A DNA stretch of 8,294 nucleotides from Planctomycetota bacterium (GTDB lineage Bacteria > Planctomycetota > GCA-002687715 > DRQF01): NCBI GenBank assembly GCA_015485455.1, contig WFTN01000568.1, forward strand, positions 1 through 8,294, in the 5' to 3' direction. The notes under the pieces were generated by a model, which had not been told where the DNA came from, ran no database searches, and worked only from the letters and a program-made list of their open reading frames with translations. Made by a program: the position numbers and the translations under genes. This document shows, one piece after another, positions 1 to 7,700 of this stretch; within the stretch, counting starts at the first letter, position 1; the number at the start of each line of letters is the position of its first letter.

Positions 1-2807
1 GGCTGGCGACATATCCCGATTCGCCACTTAAAGGTGAGATGGAGTACTACATTGAACCCGCCGACCAGACGGATGAGGTCAACGCGCAGCTGGCAACCAT
101 CACTCCAACGAGCCTTGATCCGGAAAAGATTACACTGATGGATCCTGCGTGTGGGTCGGGTCACATATTGGTTGAGGCGTATGACCTCTTCAAGACCATC
201 TACCTCGAGCGTGGGTACCGGCGGCGGGACGTGGCGCAGCTAATTCTCGAGAAGAACCTCTTCGGCCTCGACATCGACGAGCGTGCGGCGCAGCTCGCGG
301 GCTTCGCGTTAATGATGAAGGGCCGGGCCGATGATCGACCGCTGTTTGAACGAGGAGTGAAGATCAATGTTATGGCGCTCGTGGATAGCGCAGGGTTTGA
401 TGCCGAGGCGGTAGGGGATGGTGTTGAGCTGTCAGGCTACGGCCTGAAGACGACCGACCTCACCGAACTGAAACAGCTCTTTGAGCATGCGACGACGTTC
501 GGGTCCTTGATTCAGGTGCCGGCGGGGCTGGCGAAGATGCTGCGGCCGATCAAGCAGCTGAGCAAGGCGGCTGGTCAAGGTCTCTTTGAATCGGAAGCCC
601 TCAGTCGCTTGGGGCCGCTGGTGCGGCAAGCCGAGTTGTTGGCGGCGAAGTACGATGCGGTGGTCGCGAATCCGCCGTATGTCGGGAGCAAGTTTCACGT
701 CCCGGTCCTGAAAAAGTTCTTGAAGGACTGCTACGACGGATACGAGAAAGACGTTTTCTCTGCCTTCATCGACCGAAACCTCGCGTTTAGCAAGCGGCAT
801 GGTCGCTTGGGATTCATGTCGCCATTCGTCTGGATGTTCATATCGAGCTACGAGCAACTGCGGACAAGGCTCGTGGAAACGGAGACGATCACATCGCTCG
901 TCCAACTTGAGTATTCGGGATTTGATGGCGCTACGGTACCGATCTGCACCTTCACGCTCCAGAAGAACCACTTGAAAGGACAGAAGTCTTGCTTCATCCG
1001 TTTGTCCGAGTTTCGCGGCTCGGAAAACCAAGGCCCCAAGACGCTTGAGGCAATCAACGACCGTGGATGCGGATGGTTTTACGAAGCGGCACAGGACAAA
1101 TTTAGGAAAATCCCGGGTAGTCCGGTGGCATATTGGGCAAGCGAACGAGTTCTGCATGCGTTCGAGGTCGGGCGGCCCATGAATTTGGACTGTTCAACGA
1201 GAAAGGGGATGGCAACAGGCCTCAATGCAGAATTCGTTCGTGCGTGGTACGAAGTGCCGATCTGCCGAATTGGTATTGGAAAAACGCGAGATGAAGCAAA
1301 GGTGTCTGGTCTCAAGTGGTTCCCATACGCTAACGGTGGCGCCTTTCGAAAGTGGTATGGGCACTACGATGACATCGTGAACTGGGAGTCAGACGGGAGG
1401 CGCCTACAGACGGAAGAACACGTAAGCGGTCGGGTTCGGGCTGTAAATCTAAACCTCGAATTCATCTACACGCCCGGCCTATCGTGGACATCGATTACCA
1501 GCAGCCTGTTTTCAATTCGGAGTTTGCCCGTTGGCTTCCTTTTTAGTTCCGCTTCAAATGCCCTATTTCGTCGCGATGATGAGGAGCCGGACTTCCACCT
1601 GGCGCTACTCAACTCCAAGGTCCACGCGGAATTGTCGAAGGTGCTGAATCCAACTCTGAACGCCAATCCAGGGGATGTTGGGAAGATTCCCATCCTGACA
1701 AGCACTGAGATGGCGACGGAGTTAACCAAGAAGTTGCTGGGCCTTGCGAGATTCGACTGGGACGCATACGAACGTTCCTGGGATTTTCAATCCCTCCCTC
1801 TCCTGACAGCCTCATCCGAGTCCACACACATACTCAAGTTTAGCTACACCACTTGGATCACCCAAAGCCGCGAAACCATCGCCGAGATGAAGCGCCTTGA
1901 AGAGGAGAACAATCGCCTCTTCATCGACGCCTACGGACTGGCGGACGAGCTCACTCCCGACGTTCCCGTCGAACAGATCACGCTCACGATGAACCCCGCC
2001 TACCGCTACGGCACCAAGATTACTGAAGAGGAACAGTGGACCCGCTTTCGCCAAAACTCGATGGAAGAGCTGGTTTCCTACGCAATTGGCTGCTTGATGG
2101 GCCGATACAGCCTGAACGAGCCAGGCCTCATCTACGCCAACAGCGGCAACAATGGTTTCGATCCCAGCCGCTACTCAACCTTCCCTGCCGACGACGACGG
2201 CATCGTCCCGCTCACCGACACAAATTGGTTCTCCGACGATGCTTGCAACCGTCTTGTCGAGTTCATGTCAGTGGCTTGGGACAAGTCAGGTCTCGAAGAG
2301 AATCTCAACTTTCTGGCCGCTAATCTCGCTCCAAAGAAGAACGAAACGAGCCGCGACACGATACGCCGCTATCTCTGCGACAAGTTCTTCAAAGACCATA
2401 TGAAGACCTACAAGAAGCGGCCAATCTACTGGCTCTTCTCAAGCGGCAAGCAGAAGGCGTTTCAATGCCTCGTGTACCTGCATCGTTACAACGAAGGCAC
2501 CCTCTCGCGCATGCGGAGCGAGTACGTCATCCCCCTGCAAGGCAAGATGGCAGCACGTTTGGAGAAACTACAAGGCGACATCCAGGCCGCGACGTCATCG
2601 GCGCAGAGCAAAGCTCTCACCAAGGAACGTGCCAAGCTCGAGAAACAACAACATGAGCTCATCACATTTGACGAAAAGCTACGCCACTACGCAGACCGCC
2701 GCATATCTCTTGACCTCGACGACGGCGTCAAGGTCAATTATGGCAAGTTCGGTGATCTCTTGGCAGAAGTCAAAGCCATTCATGGCAAGAAAGCGGAGGT
2801 CGAATGA
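1..2807 (+). CDS. pglX: PglX (BrxX), BREX type 1 adenine-specific DNA methyltransferase, 5' partial
   Basis: This is the BREX host-marking N6-adenine methyltransferase, which transfers a methyl group from S-adenosylmethionine to one adenine in a short specific motif. The frame is open from the first full codon at base 3, so the gene begins upstream. The ATG at 39 is internal, with no ribosome site. About 934 residues are visible; family members are about 1,200, so roughly a quarter is missing. Counting from the Met at 39, the SAM-binding motif DPACGSGH is at residues 35-42, an acidic segment GLDIDE at 76-81, and the catalytic NPPY motif at 211-214. The middle, roughly residues 250-570, should hold target-recognition sequence. 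The SWDF signature at 580-583 and the C-terminal segment around VNYGKFGDLLAEVKAI are typical of PglX. A charged, probably coiled-coil stretch lies near residues 835-875. Identity is very secure by motifs and context. Confidence 0.96.
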   Translation, partial: LATYPDSPLKGEMEYYIEPADQTDEVNAQLATITPTSLDPEKITLMDPACGSGHILVEAYDLFKTIYLERGYRRRDVAQLILEKNLFGLDIDERAAQLAGFALMMKGRADDRPLFERGVKINVMALVDSAGFDAEAVGDGVELSGYGLKTTDLTELKQLFEHATTFGSLIQVPAGLAKMLRPIKQLSKAAGQGLFESEALSRLGPLVRQAELLAAKYDAVVANPPYVGSKFHVPVLKKFLKDCYDGYEKDVFSAFIDRNLAFSKRHGRLGFMSPFVWMFISSYEQLRTRLVETETITSLVQLEYSGFDGATVPICTFTLQKNHLKGQKSCFIRLSEFRGSENQGPKTLEAINDRGCGWFYEAAQDKFRKIPGSPVAYWASERVLHAFEVGRPMNLDCSTRKGMATGLNAEFVRAWYEVPICRIGIGKTRDEAKVSGLKWFPYANGGAFRKWYGHYDDIVNWESDGRRLQTEEHVSGRVRAVNLNLEFIYTPGLSWTSITSSLFSIRSLPVGFLFSSASNALFRRDDEEPDFHLALLNSKVHAELSKVLNPTLNANPGDVGKIPILTSTEMATELTKKLLGLARFDWDAYERSWDFQSLPLLTASSESTHILKFSYTTWITQSRETIAEMKRLEEENNRLFIDAYGLADELTPDVPVEQITLTMNPAYRYGTKITEEEQWTRFRQNSMEELVSYAIGCLMGRYSLNEPGLIYANSGNNGFDPSRYSTFPADDDGIVPLTDTNWFSDDACNRLVEFMSVAWDKSGLEENLNFLAANLAPKKNETSRDTIRRYLCDKFFKDHMKTYKKRPIYWLFSSGKQKAFQCLVYLHRYNEGTLSRMRSEYVIPLQGKMAARLEKLQGDIQAATSSAQSKALTKERAKLEKQQHELITFDEKLRHYADRRISLDLDDGVKVNYGKFGDLLAEVKAIHGKKAEVE

Positions 2808-2902
2808 CAACAATTCGACGCAATCCCGATGCCCTTGGACGTACCCGTGGAGCCCGGTGGTATCCAGGGGAATTGAGCGCAGGAGACGGTGATGAGGATT
2901 AA
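2804..2902 (+). CDS. Short ORF (32 codons) in ATGA overlap with the pglX stop; doubtful gene
   Basis: The ATG at 2804 overlaps the pglX TGA in an ATGA, and GGAGG at 2795-2799 sits four bases upstream, an arrangement typical of translational coupling. The frame encodes 32 residues beginning MTTIRRNPDALG and ends at TAA 2900-2902. The N-terminal half is rich in Arg and the last residues are acidic (DGDED). I recognise no family. It could be a real small protein, a coupling element that carries ribosomes onward, or the decayed start of a lost gene. A frame this short can arise by chance, so the support is the start context only. Confidence 0.35.
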   Translation: MTTIRRNPDALGRTRGARWYPGELSAGDGDED

Positions 2903-3050
2903 ACAGAACCATGTGATCCTGTCTAATCTTTGTCTAATTCCATGTCTAATTGGGGACGTAAGACACTCAATAACAATGACTTACACAACCGGTTTATTGT
3001 GCCAATTTAGCCCAACATGGACAGAGGCGACAAAAGAGGAGCCATCATGA
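2892..3050 (+). CDS. Short ORF (52 codons) bridging to pglZ by an ATGA overlap; doubtful gene
   Basis: The ATG at 2892 follows AGGAG (2881-2885) with a six-base spacer and lies inside the end of the preceding 32-codon ORF. The frame runs 52 codons to TGA 3048-3050, overlapping the pglZ ATG (3047-3049) as ATGA. The product, beginning MRIKQNHVILSNL, is fairly hydrophobic in its first half, partly because the TGTCTAAT repeats are translated within it (CLIPCLI). I recognise no family, and its AT-richer composition is unlike the flanking genes. It may be a leader-type peptide or coupling device for pglZ rather than a functional protein. A chance open frame of this length is not rare. Confidence 0.3.
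   Translation: MRIKQNHVILSNLCLIPCLIGDVRHSITMTYTTGLLCQFSPTWTEATKEEPS
2920..2950 (+). repeat. Three direct repeats of TGTCTAAT between pglX and pglZ
   Basis: Exact copies of TGTCTAAT begin at 2920, 2931 and 2943, so the steps are 11 and 12 bases, close to one turn of B-DNA. This places the copies on nearly the same helix face, as expected for a cooperative regulator-binding site. Each copy also contains TCTAAT, one mismatch from the TATAAT -10 consensus. The first copy has TTAAAC at 2899-2904, 17 bases upstream, as a poor -35. A pglZ-brxL promoter in this stretch is plausible because BREX-1 loci are reported to be transcribed in two units divided here, but none is clear. Confidence 0.6.
2984..3001. 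promoter_or_regulatory. Dyad CACAA-N8-TTGTG in the pglZ leader, possible operator
   Basis: CACAA (2984-2988) and TTGTG (2997-3001) form a five-base inverted repeat with an eight-base centre, 45 bases before the pglZ start. It is enclosed by a longer imperfect inverted pair, CTAATTGG (2946-2953) and CCAATTTAG (3002-3010). Together they could be a protein-binding site or an RNA fold in the leader. There is no T-run, so it does not look like an intrinsic terminator. The dyad is short enough to be chance. Confidence 0.25.
3035..3041 (+). promoter_or_regulatory. Ribosome binding site deciding the pglZ start
   Basis: AGAGGAG ends five bases before the ATG at 3047. The alternative in-frame ATG at 3017 has no Shine-Dalgarno sequence before it (upstream is CCAATTTAGCCCAAC) and would only add ten residues, so 3047 is preferred. 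Confidence 0.75.
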
Positions 3051-5662
3051 AGGCAGCGCAAGTCGACACGGCACTGATTCAGAAATTCATCGAAGAAGAC
3101 AACCGCATTGTTTTCTGGAACGATGCCAATGCCGAGTTCTCAAGCTACATCGAACGAGGACTACCAGATGAGCTCTCAACTGTCACAGTCTTAGACATGG
3201 CAGAACAAGGCGGCCTATCAACCAAGCTGCGCCTCGAACGCGAAGACTGCACTGAAAAGTACCTCCTTTATCGTGCTGGCGAAGTACCGCCAGCCGAAGA
3301 AGACTGGCTCCTTGATATCCGCCTCTACAGCGCTGAATTCCACGCTGATGTTGCGAGCATCTGGCTCCAAGAACTGGGTCTTTCCGACCTCTACCTGCGG
3401 AAACATCTTCGGGCACGACAGTCATTCCTTGGCAGCCAAGAGCGACGTCGAAAGCTGGGGCGACTGATCGATCCCGACGACAATGAGGCGGCCATCGATC
3501 TGAAGATGATCGCCGTGCTTTCTGGAAGTGATGTAGCAGGCTTGTTCTCAGTGCTAAGAGCACTCTGTCATGGCCACATCGTTGACAACCAGTTCGACCT
3601 GGAATCGACTCCACCGGCGATTGAGCAGTTCGCGAAGATGGGTCTGGCTGATTGTTTCTGGAGCCTGATCGAAAAGGAATTTGGCTACAGCGAAAAAACA
3701 CCAACAATCGCTGCCATCTTGCGGCGATTGCTTGTGTCAGAACTCGTTCATGAAGCTGGTGAAGAAGGCCTTGAGTCACTCGGCCATTTCCTCTTGTCTG
3801 ACGAAGGAAAGCGCAATGCTGTAGTCTTCCTCACTCAGTGGCGCGACTCTAAAGGCAAAGCCAACAGCTATGACGCTGCCGCTTTGGCCGTCGAAGAAGA
3901 GCTCAAGATCCGTGAGCAAATTGGAAACCTCAAACTCGAGGCTCTGGCCGAGATCTTCACATTCTGGGCCATAGAAATGAAAGTTGTGGCTCAGCTTCGA
4001 GATCAAGCACTTGAAAAGAACCCGGTTAGTCAGCTCGAGTCTATTTCCGCCACCGCCACCAGCCGCAAAGCGGGCTATTGGCTTTCAAATCTTGGCCCAG
4101 ATCAACCTGAGCGCATCGCCGTTTCAAGATCTTATGATGCCATCGTTGCAGCAGTGGAACTCTTCGACCTTGCCACCGAGCATGGCCGAGCCTTTTCATT
4201 TGAGAATGCCGACGAGTTGCTCGCCGCTTATCGCAACGACCTCTACCGCTTCGATCAGCTCTATCGACACTTCTGCTTCAATGTGAAATTTGCGAAGCAG
4301 CAAACTTGGGGGCTTCTTAAGAAGCTCACTGACGATGTGGAAGGAGTTTACGAGCAAGCATTCTTGCAGCCATTCAGTCTGGAGTGGGGTAGGCTCCTTG
4401 AAGGTGGCTTCTTGGAGACTTGGAAGACATCCAAGATGCCGGCCCAACATCGTTTCTACGAGAATACGATTGGGCCTTATCTGAGGGAATCTGGGAGACG
4501 GCGAGCATTTGTCATTATCAGTGACGCTTTTCGATACGAAGCGGCAGAAGAACTGACATCAGCTTTGAACGGTCGCTACCGCATGGACGCCTCCCTGGGC
4601 GCCATGCTTGGGGTCCTCCCCTCTTACACGACCTTGGGCATGGCCAGTCTTCTTCCAAGCAAGAGTCTTGCCTACAGAGACAACGGCGATGTCTTGGCCG
4701 ACGGAAAATCTGTTTCTGGCACGGAGACCAGATCAAAGCAGCTTGACCGCTCAGGGGGCATGGCGTGCCAAGCCAGCGATCTCATGCCCATGAAAACAGA
4801 CGAGGCGCGAGACTTCACCAGCGGCAAACGTGTTATTTACATCTATCACAACGTCATCGATGCTCGTGGCGACAGCAAATCGACAGAAGATGAGACTTTT
4901 GCGGCGGTGAATGAGTGCATTGTTGAACTGGCTGACTTGGTCAAGTTTTGCGTCAACAAGCTCAATGCTGCCACCGTCTGGGTCACGGCTGATCATGGTT
5001 TCCTATTCCAGGAATCAGCTCCGGACCAGACGGACAAGAGCGAACTCACGCAAATCCCTGAACGGGTGGTGAAGAAGAAGAAACGCTACATTATCGGTCA
5101 TGAGCTGGGCATGGTGGCAGAAGCCCACCATGGTTGGATCAGAGATACAGCAGGCATCGAAGATGACATGGAGTACTGGATCCCCCGAGGAACCAACAGA
5201 TTCCACTTCCAAGGTGGAGCTCGCTTCATTCATGGCGGTGCCATGCCTCAAGAGATCGTTATTCCATTGGTGAAGGTCACCCAGCTAACGGGCAAAAAGA
5301 AAGTAGCTTCTCGGGTCGAGAAGGTGTCCGTGCAGGTCTTGGGCAACAAACACAAGATTACCACACCGAAATACCGATTCGAGCTCATTCAGACTGAAGC
5401 AGTCAGTGATCGGCGCAAGCCTATCACTCTTAGGGCAGCAGTCTATGATGGTGCCACAGCCGTCACCTCCATCGAGACTGTCACTTTTGACTCTGTCTCC
5501 GAGAGCATTGACGAGAGAAAGAAAACAATCCGCTTAGAACTCCTAAGCGGTGACTTTGACAAGAAACGGCCTTACCGCTTGGTGCTTCGCGATTCAGAGA
5601 ATGACCGCGAAGTCCTTTCTATGCCGGTCGTGATTGACAGGAGCTTTGATGATGACTTCTGA
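3047..5662 (+). CDS. pglZ: PglZ, BREX type 1 alkaline-phosphatase-superfamily protein
   Basis: PglZ is an essential BREX component with an alkaline-phosphatase-like fold; its exact role is unsettled, with nuclease or phosphodiesterase activity proposed for relatives. From the chosen start it has 871 residues, normal for BREX-1 PglZ. The N-terminal region (beginning MKAAQVDTALIQKF) and a long helical middle lead to the C-terminal catalytic half. Metal-site motifs are visible: ISDAFRYEAAEEL with D493, VTADHGF with D649 and H650, HHGW at 694-697, and the RFIHGGAMPQE signature with H729, all typical of the family. The last roughly 120 residues look like a beta-rich tail. Its stop lies inside the brxL reading frame, so pglZ and brxL are probably translationally coupled. 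The start follows a strong AGAGGAG. No catalytic motif appears lost. Confidence 0.95.
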   Translation: MKAAQVDTALIQKFIEEDNRIVFWNDANAEFSSYIERGLPDELSTVTVLDMAEQGGLSTKLRLEREDCTEKYLLYRAGEVPPAEEDWLLDIRLYSAEFHADVASIWLQELGLSDLYLRKHLRARQSFLGSQERRRKLGRLIDPDDNEAAIDLKMIAVLSGSDVAGLFSVLRALCHGHIVDNQFDLESTPPAIEQFAKMGLADCFWSLIEKEFGYSEKTPTIAAILRRLLVSELVHEAGEEGLESLGHFLLSDEGKRNAVVFLTQWRDSKGKANSYDAAALAVEEELKIREQIGNLKLEALAEIFTFWAIEMKVVAQLRDQALEKNPVSQLESISATATSRKAGYWLSNLGPDQPERIAVSRSYDAIVAAVELFDLATEHGRAFSFENADELLAAYRNDLYRFDQLYRHFCFNVKFAKQQTWGLLKKLTDDVEGVYEQAFLQPFSLEWGRLLEGGFLETWKTSKMPAQHRFYENTIGPYLRESGRRRAFVIISDAFRYEAAEELTSALNGRYRMDASLGAMLGVLPSYTTLGMASLLPSKSLAYRDNGDVLADGKSVSGTETRSKQLDRSGGMACQASDLMPMKTDEARDFTSGKRVIYIYHNVIDARGDSKSTEDETFAAVNECIVELADLVKFCVNKLNAATVWVTADHGFLFQESAPDQTDKSELTQIPERVVKKKKRYIIGHELGMVAEAHHGWIRDTAGIEDDMEYWIPRGTNRFHFQGGARFIHGGAMPQEIVIPLVKVTQLTGKKKVASRVEKVSVQVLGNKHKITTPKYRFELIQTEAVSDRRKPITLRAAVYDGATAVTSIETVTFDSVSESIDERKKTIRLELLSGDFDKKRPYRLVLRDSENDREVLSMPVVIDRSFDDDF
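5639..5643 (+). promoter_or_regulatory. Ribosome binding site for brxL inside the pglZ 3' end
   Basis: AGGAG lies five bases before ATG 5649 and eight before the adjacent ATG 5652, so either could serve as start. A TTG at 5634 is in frame but lies upstream of this site and is unlikely to be used. Confidence 0.7.
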
Positions 5663-7700
5663 TGCTACGAACGAGACCGGTCGCGATCTCGACGTTTTGC
5701 TCAATGAGAACTTCGCCGGCAAGATTGTGCGAAAGGATCTCACCAAGCTGGTCAAGGAAGGGGCAAACGTCCCGATTTTTGTCCTTGAGTACCTGCTTGG
5801 CAACTACTGTGCATCGCAGGACGAAGAAGTCGTGGCCGATGGGCTGGAAACAGTCAAGAAGATCTTGTCCGACAACTTTGTGCGTCCTGACGAAGCAGAG
5901 AAGATTAAGTCTCTGATTCGTGAGAAAGGTACCTACAAGGTCATCGATAAGGTCAGTGTTGCGCTCAATGAGAGAAATGACACCTATGAAGCCCAGCTTG
6001 TCAGCTTGGGCATCAAGGGTGTTGTTGTGCCCACGAAGACGGTCAAGCAGTTCGAGAAGCTCCTTGTTGGTGGCATCTGGGCCTTAGTGACTCTTGAGTA
6101 TTTCTTTGAAGAAGGTCAGAAAGGGTCACCATTCTCTGTCCGGCAGCTCAAACCCATCCAAATGCCCAACATGGACATGGATGATCTTCGGGAAGGCCGC
6201 AAGCAGTTTACCACTGAAGAATGGCTGGATGTCCTCATGCGCTCGTCTGGGATGGAGCCCACAACCCTTGAGAAGCGGGTAAAGTGGCATCTCTTGGCTC
6301 GAATGATCCCCTTCGTTGAAAACAATTTCAATGTCTGCGAGCTTGGTCCCCGAGGAACGGGCAAGAGCCACATTTACAAGGAAATCAGCCCGAACAGCAT
6401 CCTTGTCTCTGGTGGACAAACCACGGTTGCCAACCTCTTCTACAACCTTTCTCGCCGACAGATCGGCCTCGTAGGTGTCTGGGATGTTGTGGCGTTTGAC
6501 GAGGTCGCAGGTATCAAATTCAAGGACCACGACGGCGTCCAGATCATGAAAGACTTCATGGCCTCTGGTTCCTTTGTGCGTGGCCGAGACTCCTTGAATG
6601 CTTCGGCCTCCATGGTCTTTGTCGGCAACATCGACAATGTCGAGACCCTGCTCAAGACCAGCCATCTCTTAGCCCCCTTCCCCGAGGTCATGATTGACTC
6701 AGCATTCTTCGATCGATTCCATGCCTATATTCCTGGCTGGGAGATCCCGAAGATGCGGCCAGAATTCTTCACAGACCAGTACGGCTTCATCGTCGACTAT
6801 CTGGCCGAGTTCTTCCGTGAGATGCGCAAGCACAACTTCAGTGATGCCATCAATCGCTATTTCCGTCTTGGCAGAGACCTCAATCAACGTGACACCATTG
6901 CCATCAAACACACGGTGTCAGGGCTTCTTAAGTTACTTCATCCTCATGATGACTTTGACAAGGAGGCCGTTCGCGAATGCTTGGAGTATGCCCTTGAAGT
7001 ACGGCGCCGCGTGAAAGAACAACTGAAGCGTATTGGCGGCATGGAGTTCTTTGACGTTCACTTCAGCTACATTGACCTTGAGACCAATGAAGAGAAGTTC
7101 ATCATGGTCGAGGAGCAAGGTGGTGGGTCCTTGATTCCAGACAGCCCTCTCAGCCCTGGCGCCCTCTACACTGTCGCACGAGGCAGTGGCGGACACCTTG
7201 GTCTCTATCGTATCGAAACCCAAGTCACATCGGGTACGGGCCAATTGAAGCTCTCTGGCCTTGGCTCCAACACCGCAGCGAAAGAATCCCTGAAGGTGGG
7301 CCACGACTACTTCCGCGCCAACGCCAATCAAGTCCAAGCCTCAGCAAAACCCGGCGACCACGACTTCCACCTCCATGTCGTCGAAGCCCACAACACCGGG
7401 CCCTCGACGGCCCTTACTCTGGCTGGATACGTGGCACTGTGCTCTGGACTCATAGGAAAGCCTGTGGAAGCCCAACTGGTTGTCCTTGGCACAATGAGCC
7501 TTGGCGGCAACATCGTCCCTGTAGAGAACATTGCGGAATCCCTCCAGGTTGCGGCGGATGCAGGAGCCAAGCGACTCTTGCTGCCCATGGCAAGCGTGGC
7601 CGACATTCCTTCAATCCCAGGGGAGCTATTTGCCAAGTTTCAAACGAGTTTCTACGCCGATCCGAAGGACGCGGTGTTCAAAGCTTTGGGGGTGCAATGA
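5649..7700 (+). CDS. brxL: BrxL, BREX type 1 AAA+ protein with Lon-like C-terminal domain
   Basis: BrxL is the Lon-like BREX effector: an oligomeric AAA+ ATPase that binds DNA and is needed for phage exclusion in most type 1 systems. From ATG 5649 it has 683 residues, the usual length. The N-terminal region of about 200 residues matches the BrxL DNA-binding part. The ATPase core has Walker A GPRGTGKS at 233-240, Walker B VVAFDE ending in D284 E285, a likely sensor-1 Asn in VFVGNIDN at N327, and a candidate arginine finger R356 in FFDRFH. The C-terminal domain resembles the Lon protease domain, with GPSTALT placing S586 at the catalytic serine position. In GGNIVPVENIAES the residue 43 positions later, where Lon has its lysine, is A629. 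The gene overlaps pglZ by 14 bases. The start could equally be 5652. Confidence 0.95.
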   Translation: MMTSDATNETGRDLDVLLNENFAGKIVRKDLTKLVKEGANVPIFVLEYLLGNYCASQDEEVVADGLETVKKILSDNFVRPDEAEKIKSLIREKGTYKVIDKVSVALNERNDTYEAQLVSLGIKGVVVPTKTVKQFEKLLVGGIWALVTLEYFFEEGQKGSPFSVRQLKPIQMPNMDMDDLREGRKQFTTEEWLDVLMRSSGMEPTTLEKRVKWHLLARMIPFVENNFNVCELGPRGTGKSHIYKEISPNSILVSGGQTTVANLFYNLSRRQIGLVGVWDVVAFDEVAGIKFKDHDGVQIMKDFMASGSFVRGRDSLNASASMVFVGNIDNVETLLKTSHLLAPFPEVMIDSAFFDRFHAYIPGWEIPKMRPEFFTDQYGFIVDYLAEFFREMRKHNFSDAINRYFRLGRDLNQRDTIAIKHTVSGLLKLLHPHDDFDKEAVRECLEYALEVRRRVKEQLKRIGGMEFFDVHFSYIDLETNEEKFIMVEEQGGGSLIPDSPLSPGALYTVARGSGGHLGLYRIETQVTSGTGQLKLSGLGSNTAAKESLKVGHDYFRANANQVQASAKPGDHDFHLHVVEAHNTGPSTALTLAGYVALCSGLIGKPVEAQLVVLGTMSLGGNIVPVENIAESLQVAADAGAKRLLLPMASVADIPSIPGELFAKFQTSFYADPKDAVFKALGVQ

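Noticed and set aside
39..41. ATG at 39 as the true start of pglX
   Set aside because: The frame stays open to the window edge with PglX-like sequence, there is no ribosome site, and the protein would lack about a quarter of the family length.
432..1157. Long antisense open frame of 241 codons opposite pglX
   Set aside because: It lies wholly opposite a well-supported methyltransferase gene in GC-rich sequence, and its product shows no recognisable domain. It is a shadow frame.
2950..2977. TTGGGG - 16 bases - AACAAT as a promoter for pglZ
   Set aside because: It matches only three and four of six consensus positions, too weak to call among several equally poor candidates in an AT-richer leader.
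3017..3019. Upstream ATG as the pglZ start
   Set aside because: There is no Shine-Dalgarno sequence before it, whereas ATG 3047 has AGAGGAG at ideal spacing and begins the conserved region.
3183..3779. Antisense open frame of 198 codons opposite the pglZ 5' half
   Set aside because: It is opposite secure PglZ coding sequence, with low-complexity Arg/Ser/Cys-rich translation typical of a shadow.
6126..6665. Antisense open frame of 179 codons opposite the brxL ATPase core
   Set aside because: It covers the Walker A and Walker B coding sequence on the other strand. Its openness follows from brxL codon use.
7439..7696. Upstream extension of the short ORF at 7697-7864 into brxL
   Set aside because: This part overlaps brxL sequence encoding conserved Lon-like residues in another frame and reads as low-complexity Cys/Pro/Arg, so it is a shadow.
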